Shown here piece by piece: positions 59,257 through 64,000 of a stretch of 64,000 nt of DNA. Source of the stretch: VRUE01 sp963707965 (GTDB taxonomy: Bacteria > Actinomycetota > Thermoleophilia > Solirubrobacterales > 70-9); the NCBI GenBank assembly GCA_963707965.1, contig CAVPRR010000007.1, positions 62,001 through 126,000 on the forward strand. The letters are read 5' to 3'. The notes beneath the pieces were generated by a model, which searched no databases, was not told the DNA's origin, and saw only the letters and a program-made list of their open reading frames with translations. Position 1 is the first letter of the stretch, and every line of letters begins with the position of its first letter. A program made the position numbers and the translations under genes.

Positions 59257-60456
59257 ACCCGGACTACCCTCCAGCGAGCCGCCCTCCGAGCCTTCCGGTG
59301 CGGACGCCGGCCGGCCCCCCGCCGCACGCACGCGGAAGAGTTTCACCCGAGAGTCGAAGCCCTTGAGGTGGCGTTCGCCGGCGTATGAGTAATCGAAGCC
59401 CTCGCCCGCCTCCTGCCTCGTCGCCTCATCGACCAGCACGGAACCGGGTTTGGCGATCGCGGTCAGGCGGCTGGCGAGGTTGACCGGGCGGCCGTAGTAG
59501 TCGCCGGTCTGCGCGAGGACGGAACCGTAGGCGATGCCGGCGCGCAACCGTGGGAACTCCTCCCCGGCCCGCTTGGATGCCTCGACCAGCCGCAGCGCCG
59601 CCGCCAGCATCGGCTCGACCTCGGCGGAGACGAGCATCGCCGCGTCGCCGATCAGCTTCACCAGCCGGACCGGTGGCGCGGCGACTGCGGTGGCCATCTC
59701 GTCCAGCCGCCCGGCAACGAGCCCCAGCTCCTCGGTGGGCATCTCCTCACCGAGCCTGGTGAACCCGACCAGGTCCGCGAAGCAGACGGCGAGCTGGGTC
59801 GTCGCGCCCATCTCGCCCGATGCGAGGTCAGCGGCGGCGATCACGTCGCGGCGCACCTGCTCAAGTGTGTGGGCCTGCAGCGCGTATACCAGCATCGGCC
59901 CGACCAGCGGCATCATCTGCTCGGCGGCGGCGGCAAAGCGCAGGGCCAGATCGCGCTCGGTGTCGCCCGGCTGCATCACTGTGCGGATCACGAGCTCCCG
60001 GTTGGCTTCGGCGATCCGTGCCGTCCCCAGCCCGATGGTGCGGGCCACCTGGAGGATCCCCTCCTCGGGCAGGCCGGAGTCCTGAATCGTCTTCACCCGG
60101 CGCGCCGCCTCCAGGTCCACCTCGGTCAGCGACCGAACGTCTGGGTCGGGGTACGGGACGCCCAGCGCCGCCGTGGCCCTCTGGAGCAGGTCAAGATCCA
60201 TCCCCGACATCTCTGCGACTTCGCGCGGTGAGTAGCGGGGGCTGCCACCCGCCAGGGCCCGCTCCACCGGAAGCAGGGTGAGCCGCCCCGCAGCAATGGC
60301 CTCCCGCAGGTCCTCGACCGGGACGCCTTCGGCCGCGAGCCGCTCCAGCAGCTCCCGCCGCGCATCTCGTGCGTCGCCCTCGAGCCCGTCAAGCAGCCCC
60401 TCGGCCTCGAAATCGATCTTGGCGCCGGCGCTTCCCACGCGCCAATTCTCTCCCAC
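59254..60456 (-). CDS. Class III adenylate cyclase with N-terminal regulatory domain (Rv1264-like)
   Basis: 400 residues from a GTG at 60456. Residues ~10-200 resemble the autoinhibitory, pH-sensing helical domain of mycobacterial Rv1264 (GLLDGLEGDARDARRELLERL, MSGMDLDLLQRATAALGVPYPDPD). The cyclase domain has CFADLVGFTRL and KLIGDAAMLVS with both metal Asp residues, and GDYYGRPVNLASRL with transition-state Asn and Arg. Converts ATP to cAMP, likely on acidification. A short low-complexity C-tail follows. Convergent with the methyltransferase, sharing the duplicated 26-bp unit. Confidence 0.9.
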   Translation of the reverse strand: MGENWRVGSAGAKIDFEAEGLLDGLEGDARDARRELLERLAAEGVPVEDLREAIAAGRLTLLPVERALAGGSPRYSPREVAEMSGMDLDLLQRATAALGVPYPDPDVRSLTEVDLEAARRVKTIQDSGLPEEGILQVARTIGLGTARIAEANRELVIRTVMQPGDTERDLALRFAAAAEQMMPLVGPMLVYALQAHTLEQVRRDVIAAADLASGEMGATTQLAVCFADLVGFTRLGEEMPTEELGLVAGRLDEMATAVAAPPVRLVKLIGDAAMLVSAEVEPMLAAALRLVEASKRAGEEFPRLRAGIAYGSVLAQTGDYYGRPVNLASRLTAIAKPGSVLVDEATRQEAGEGFDYSYAGERHLKGFDSRVKLFRVRAAGGRPASAPEGSEGGSLEGSPG

Positions 60457-60511
60457 TCACGCCCTCCCGAGCGTTGACGTTCTGCAAAGGGTCGAGGACG
60501 ACCAGATGGGC

Positions 60512-62074
60512 CTACTCGGCGAGGGCGACGGCGCCGCCACGGCGCGGGTCGCCGCCGCCGCTGAGCGCACCGGAGTCCCGGTCGCAGGCGACGGCCTGCA
60601 CGCCGCCGAAGAAGAGGTTGATCCGCGGCCGGCGCAGGACCCGGGTGCCGCCCGCCTCGATCCGGGCTAGCGCCTCCTCGTCGATTCCCGGCTCGGTCTG
60701 GACGATCCCCTGCTCGAAGTGAAGCCGCGGCGCCCGCACCGCCTCGCCGGCGCTCATCCCCTCCTCGACCGCCCGCGCCACCGTCTGCAGGATCGCCGAG
60801 CGGATGCGGTTGGAGCCGGCGCTTCCCAGGCCAAGTTCGATCTCGCCGTCGCGCAGGACGATGGTCGGCGCCATCATCGACGGCACCCGGCGGCCGGGCG
60901 CGATCGCATGGAATCCGAGCGGGTTGAGGTCCTCCTCTCCCAGCATGTTGTTGAGGATCACCCCGGTTCCGGGCACCAGCACGCCCGAGCCCGAGCCGTT
61001 GGAGCAGGTGACGCTCGCGCACATCCCGGCGCCGTCGAGCACCGAGATGTGGGTGGTGGAGCCGAGCTGGTCCCCGGGCGCCGGCGGCGGCTCGCCGCCG
61101 ATCGGCGGTCCAAGACGAGCGGCGTCGGCGACCCGATCGAGCTCGGCGGAATCGAGCAGGGCCGCGTGCAGCTCGTCGCCGTAGAGCGCCTCGGCAAAGG
61201 CCTCGTCCCGTGCGGCGTTGGCCGCGCCCATCGCTGCGACGAGCTGCTCGGGGCCGCTGCGCTCACCCAGCCGCTCCAGCAGGCCGAGGCAGTAGGCGAT
61301 CAGGATTCCGCCCGAGGAGGGCGGCGGGTTGGTCAGCACCTCGGTGCCCCGGAACCGGGTCCGGATCGGCTGCCGCGCGACGGCCTCATAGGTGGCGAGG
61401 TCAGTCGGCCCCAGCGTGCCGCCGTGCCGGACCGTGAACTCGCTCAGCGCCGCCGCGACCTCGCCGCGGTAGAAGGGCTCCGCCCCCTCGGCGCCAAACT
61501 GTTCGAGCGCCTCCGCCAGCTCCGGGAAGCGAAAGGCATCTCCCTCGCGCAGCGGCCGCCCGCCCGGCGCGTAGAGCTCCCGGGTCCCCTCCAGCCGCTC
61601 GTGGATCGGCGCCAGGATGTCAAGGATGTAGGCCTGCTCGGCGTTGACCGGCGCGCCCTCGCGGGCGAGGCGAGTCGCCGGGGCTGCGAGCTCGGCAAGC
61701 GGCGCCGACCCGAACCGCTGCAGCGCCTGCTCCACGCCCGCCGCAGTGCCGGGCACCCCGCAGGAGGCGGGGCCGACGTAGAACGTCTGGATGGTGTCCG
61801 CGTCGAAGTGGACCGGCACCGGCACCAGCTCCGCCCCCCGCTCGACGCCGTCCCTGCCGGGAGCGGCGACGAAGAAGTCGATCAGGACCGTGTCCCCACC
61901 CTCCTCGTGCACCATCATGAACCCGCCCGCGCCGAAGCCGGTCAGGGGACTCTCGACGGCAAACGAGGCGAGAACGGATGCGACCGCCGCGTCCACGGCG
62001 TTGCCGCCCTCGTGGAGCACCTGCGCGCCGACCTCGGCCGTGGTCGGATGGCCTGCGGCGACGACCCCCTTCAT
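60512..62074 (-). CDS. ggt: Gamma-glutamyltransferase
   Basis: 520 residues, single frame for both chains of this self-cleaving Ntn hydrolase. The autocleavage/catalytic Thr starts STTHISVLDGAGMCASVT; small-chain motifs PGTGVILNNML and PSMMAPTIV follow. Large-chain NPPPSSGGILIAY is the glutamate-binding part. No signal peptide is evident, so unlike E. coli GGT it may be cytoplasmic. It could process glutathione-like or mycothiol-type conjugates or gamma-glutamyl amides; substrate unproved. Confidence 0.93.
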   Translation of the reverse strand: MKGVVAAGHPTTAEVGAQVLHEGGNAVDAAVASVLASFAVESPLTGFGAGGFMMVHEEGGDTVLIDFFVAAPGRDGVERGAELVPVPVHFDADTIQTFYVGPASCGVPGTAAGVEQALQRFGSAPLAELAAPATRLAREGAPVNAEQAYILDILAPIHERLEGTRELYAPGGRPLREGDAFRFPELAEALEQFGAEGAEPFYRGEVAAALSEFTVRHGGTLGPTDLATYEAVARQPIRTRFRGTEVLTNPPPSSGGILIAYCLGLLERLGERSGPEQLVAAMGAANAARDEAFAEALYGDELHAALLDSAELDRVADAARLGPPIGGEPPPAPGDQLGSTTHISVLDGAGMCASVTCSNGSGSGVLVPGTGVILNNMLGEEDLNPLGFHAIAPGRRVPSMMAPTIVLRDGEIELGLGSAGSNRIRSAILQTVARAVEEGMSAGEAVRAPRLHFEQGIVQTEPGIDEEALARIEAGGTRVLRRPRINLFFGGVQAVACDRDSGALSGGGDPRRGGAVALAE

Positions 62075-62126
62075 CTGAGCGAAGGTTTGCAGCCGCCCGT
62101 TCGCCGCTGCGACAAGGGACGGGCCG

Positions 62127-63596
62127 CTACCCGGGTAGGAACTCGGGCACGTCGAGGCTTCCCAGCTCGCCGGCCCTCCCCGCCCGAGACTTGCGATCCT
62201 GGCCGGCGTCCTTGGTGCGGCGGATCGTCGGCTCTGCCGAGCGCCGCCGCGGCGCCTGACGACCGTCGAAGCGAGTCGCCACCACGGTCACCCAAACCTG
62301 GTCGCTCAACGCCTCGTCGATGTTCGCGCCGAAGATGATGTTGGCATCGGGATGCGCCGCCTCGCCGACCAGCTTGGCCGCCTCGCTGACCTCGACCAGC
62401 GAGAGGTCGGAGCCACCGGTGACGGACAGCAGGATCGCGCGCGCTCCCTCCATGGAGGTCTCCAGCAGCGGCGAGGAAATCGCTTTCTCGGCAGCCAGAA
62501 GCGCCCGGCCGTCGCCGCTGCCCATGCCTATCCCGAGCAGGGCGCGGCCGGCCTCCGACATGATCGTCCGCACGTCGGCGAAGTCGAGGTTGATCACGGC
62601 CGGCAGCGTCACCAGGTCCGAGATGCCCTGGACGCCCTGCCGCAGCACGTCGTCGGCGACCTGGAATGCCTCGACCATCGAGGTCTGCTGGTCCAGCACC
62701 TCGAGAAGGCGGTCGTTGGGCACGACGATCAGCGTGTCGACCTCCGATGCAAGCTCCTCGATTCCCTTGTTCGCCTGGTTGCCGCGCCGCGACCCCTCGA
62801 AGCTGAACGGCTTGGTGACGATCCCCACGGTCAGCGCCCCCACCTCGCGGGCGAGCCGGGCGACGACGGGGGCCGCCCCGGTGCCGGTGCCGCCACCCGC
62901 ACCGGAGGCGATGAAGACCATGTCGGATCCCTTCAGCAGGCGCTTGATCTTGTCCTGCTGGTCAAAGGCGGAGCGGTGGCCGAGCTCCGGGTCGGCCCCG
63001 GCACCCAGCCCGCGCGTCTGTTCGTCGCCGATGTGGACGGTGACGTCTGCGACGCAGAGCTGCAGCGACTGAAGATCGGTGTTGACCGCCATGAACTCGA
63101 CCCCGGGCACGCGGGCCTCGACCATCCGGTTGATGGCGTTGACGCCGGCGCCGCCGACGCCGACCACCCGGATCACCGGCTGGTGTGGCTCACCGCTACC
63201 CGGCGGTTCGTACTCCGGTTCCTCGCGCCCGTAGCGCGGCGTGTCGAGCGCCGGCTCGCCGCGCGACTCGGGCGGCTCGGAGAAGACGCGCTTCAGCCGA
63301 TCCGGCGCCGACTCCTGCCGCGTCTCATCGGCAGCCGGGCTCCCCTGACCTGGGGCATCCGAGCCCGACGCGTCTCCGGTGGGTTGCGTGGACGGTTGGG
63401 CCTCAGGCGGGTGAGCCGGGGAGCCACCCCCGGCGTCGGGATCCGCCGGCCGAGCGTCCGGGCTGCCCTCGGCGGCACCGCTCGCGGGCAGCTGCTCTGA
63501 AGCCTCAGGCGGATCGGCAGGCGCGTCGTCGGAGGTGGAGCGGAAGAGGTCGGCGAGGGGACCCTCGCGCATGCTTGCGCGCTTACGACGAGCCAT
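62127..63596 (-). CDS. ftsZ: Cell division protein FtsZ with a ~140-residue N-terminal extension
   Basis: 489 residues from the ATG at 63596, with AAGGAGG 12 bases upstream. The GTPase begins at residue 142 (IRVVGVGGAGVNAINRM); tubulin motif GAGGGTGTGAA, T7 loop NLDFADVRTIM, and C-terminal tail LDVPEFL are all present, so it should be active. Normal bacterial FtsZ starts within ~10-15 residues of that motif. The extension is Pro/Ala/Glu/Asp-rich and disordered-looking. It overlaps the ParA gene by 14 bases rather than sitting in a dcw cluster. Confidence 0.95.
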   Translation of the reverse strand: MARRKRASMREGPLADLFRSTSDDAPADPPEASEQLPASGAAEGSPDARPADPDAGGGSPAHPPEAQPSTQPTGDASGSDAPGQGSPAADETRQESAPDRLKRVFSEPPESRGEPALDTPRYGREEPEYEPPGSGEPHQPVIRVVGVGGAGVNAINRMVEARVPGVEFMAVNTDLQSLQLCVADVTVHIGDEQTRGLGAGADPELGHRSAFDQQDKIKRLLKGSDMVFIASGAGGGTGTGAAPVVARLAREVGALTVGIVTKPFSFEGSRRGNQANKGIEELASEVDTLIVVPNDRLLEVLDQQTSMVEAFQVADDVLRQGVQGISDLVTLPAVINLDFADVRTIMSEAGRALLGIGMGSGDGRALLAAEKAISSPLLETSMEGARAILLSVTGGSDLSLVEVSEAAKLVGEAAHPDANIIFGANIDEALSDQVWVTVVATRFDGRQAPRRRSAEPTIRRTKDAGQDRKSRAGRAGELGSLDVPEFLPG

Positions 63597-64000
63597 TCGC
63601 CAAGACCTCCTTAGCCAGCTCCCGGTAGTAGTTCGCGGCGTTGCTCTGTGGATCGTACTTGAGCACGCTGGACCCCTTTACGGGGGCCTCCGCAAACTTG
63701 ATCGCCTTTTTGATCCGGGACTTGAAGACGAGCTCGCCGAAGTTCTCCTCGAGAATTTCCACCGCCTCCTTCGCGTGGACGGTTCGCGAATCGAGCATGG
63801 TCGGCAGGATGCCCTCGATCTTGACGTCCGGGTTGAGGTTCTCCTGGATCATCTTCAGCGTGTTCTGCAGCTGAACCAGCCCGCGCATCGACAGATACTC
63901 GCACTGAACGGGGACGATGACCTTGCTTGCCGCGGTAAGCGCGTTGATCGTCAGCAATCCGAGGCTGGGGGGCGTGTCGATGCAGACGAAGTCGTAGTTG
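63583..64000 (-). CDS. ParA/Soj-family ATPase, C-terminal part (5' end outside window)
   Basis: About 139 codons; the frame is open to the window edge. Walker B-type DFVCIDTPPSLGLLTINAL at the start of the visible part, then PVQCEYLSMRGLVQLQNTL, as in ParA/Soj. C-terminal EAPVKGSSVLKYDPQSNAANYYRELAKEV is the standard tail. Its stop overlaps the ftsZ start region by 14 bases, so chromosome-partition-type ATPase and FtsZ are co-expressed. A MinD-like role cannot be excluded, but the tail is Soj-like. Confidence 0.9.
   Translation of the reverse strand, partial: NYDFVCIDTPPSLGLLTINALTAASKVIVPVQCEYLSMRGLVQLQNTLKMIQENLNPDVKIEGILPTMLDSRTVHAKEAVEILEENFGELVFKSRIKKAIKFAEAPVKGSSVLKYDPQSNAANYYRELAKEVLANGSS

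Overview
The window is GC-rich DNA with dense, mostly overlapping genes, GTG and TTG starts, and a class III cyclase of mycobacterial type. The gene order rpmE - DUF1385 - prfA - prmC - sua5 - glyA sits next to a full F1Fo ATP synthase operon. Together these point to an actinobacterium, most likely Thermoleophilia/Solirubrobacterales. The phylum-level call is fairly safe. The class is inferred from gene order and protein flavour, not from a search.

Layout. Bases 1-24541 are almost all on the minus strand. Read in transcription order they are: rpmE, DUF1385, prfA, prmC, sua5, glyA, a surface-polysaccharide set (DUF354, phosphoglycosyl transferase, AsnB, WecA/MraY-like transferase), atpI-B-E-F-H-A-G-D-C, then an overlapping tail (M20 peptidase, LytR-CpsA-Psr protein, UDP-sugar dehydrogenase, nucleotidyltransferase, sugar isomerase) that ends outside the window. 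A lysyl-oxidase-like secreted protein lies on the plus strand opposite. Bases 24589-27000 hold a membrane diguanylate cyclase and an alpha/beta hydrolase. Bases 27194-31316 are a tight aminotransferase - epimerase/glycosyltransferase fusion - polysaccharide deacetylase operon, the best candidate here for an undescribed envelope glycoconjugate pathway. Bases 31416-53561 are mainly acyl-CoA and propionate metabolism (ETF-QO, EtfA, EtfB, split methylmalonyl-CoA mutase, thiolase, aldehyde and acyl-CoA dehydrogenases, MeaB), with an HxlR regulator, thioesterase, leucyl aminopeptidase, DipZ-like thiol exporter and secreted proteins between them. Bases 53658-57937 hold a VapBC pair and a GT4 - GH57 - methyltransferase alpha-glucan operon. 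Bases 58310-64000 carry a methyltransferase, a Rv1264-like adenylate cyclase, gamma-glutamyltransferase, an FtsZ with a long N-terminal extension, and the end of a ParA.

The feature least explained by gene calls is repeat structure. First, a palindromic element (core GGCGCT-S-AGCGCC, arms up to 23 bp, 1-base loop) occurs five times: between genes, inside prmC, and supplying the N-terminus of a transporter. Second, many unrelated short tandem duplications sit on or beside start and stop codons. Units inside reading frames are multiples of three bases (15, 18, 21, 24); units between genes mostly are not (17, 26, 28, 29, 37, 58). At sua5 and at the GT4 gene the duplicated unit contains the start codon, which creates chained upstream minicistrons whose stop overlaps the next start.

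Limits: no similarity search was run, so family names rest on motifs, length and context. No tRNA, rRNA, CRISPR array, insertion sequence or prophage was seen. Gaps under 300 bases that are not listed showed nothing notable; the only longer gap, 57938-58309, is filled with repeats.
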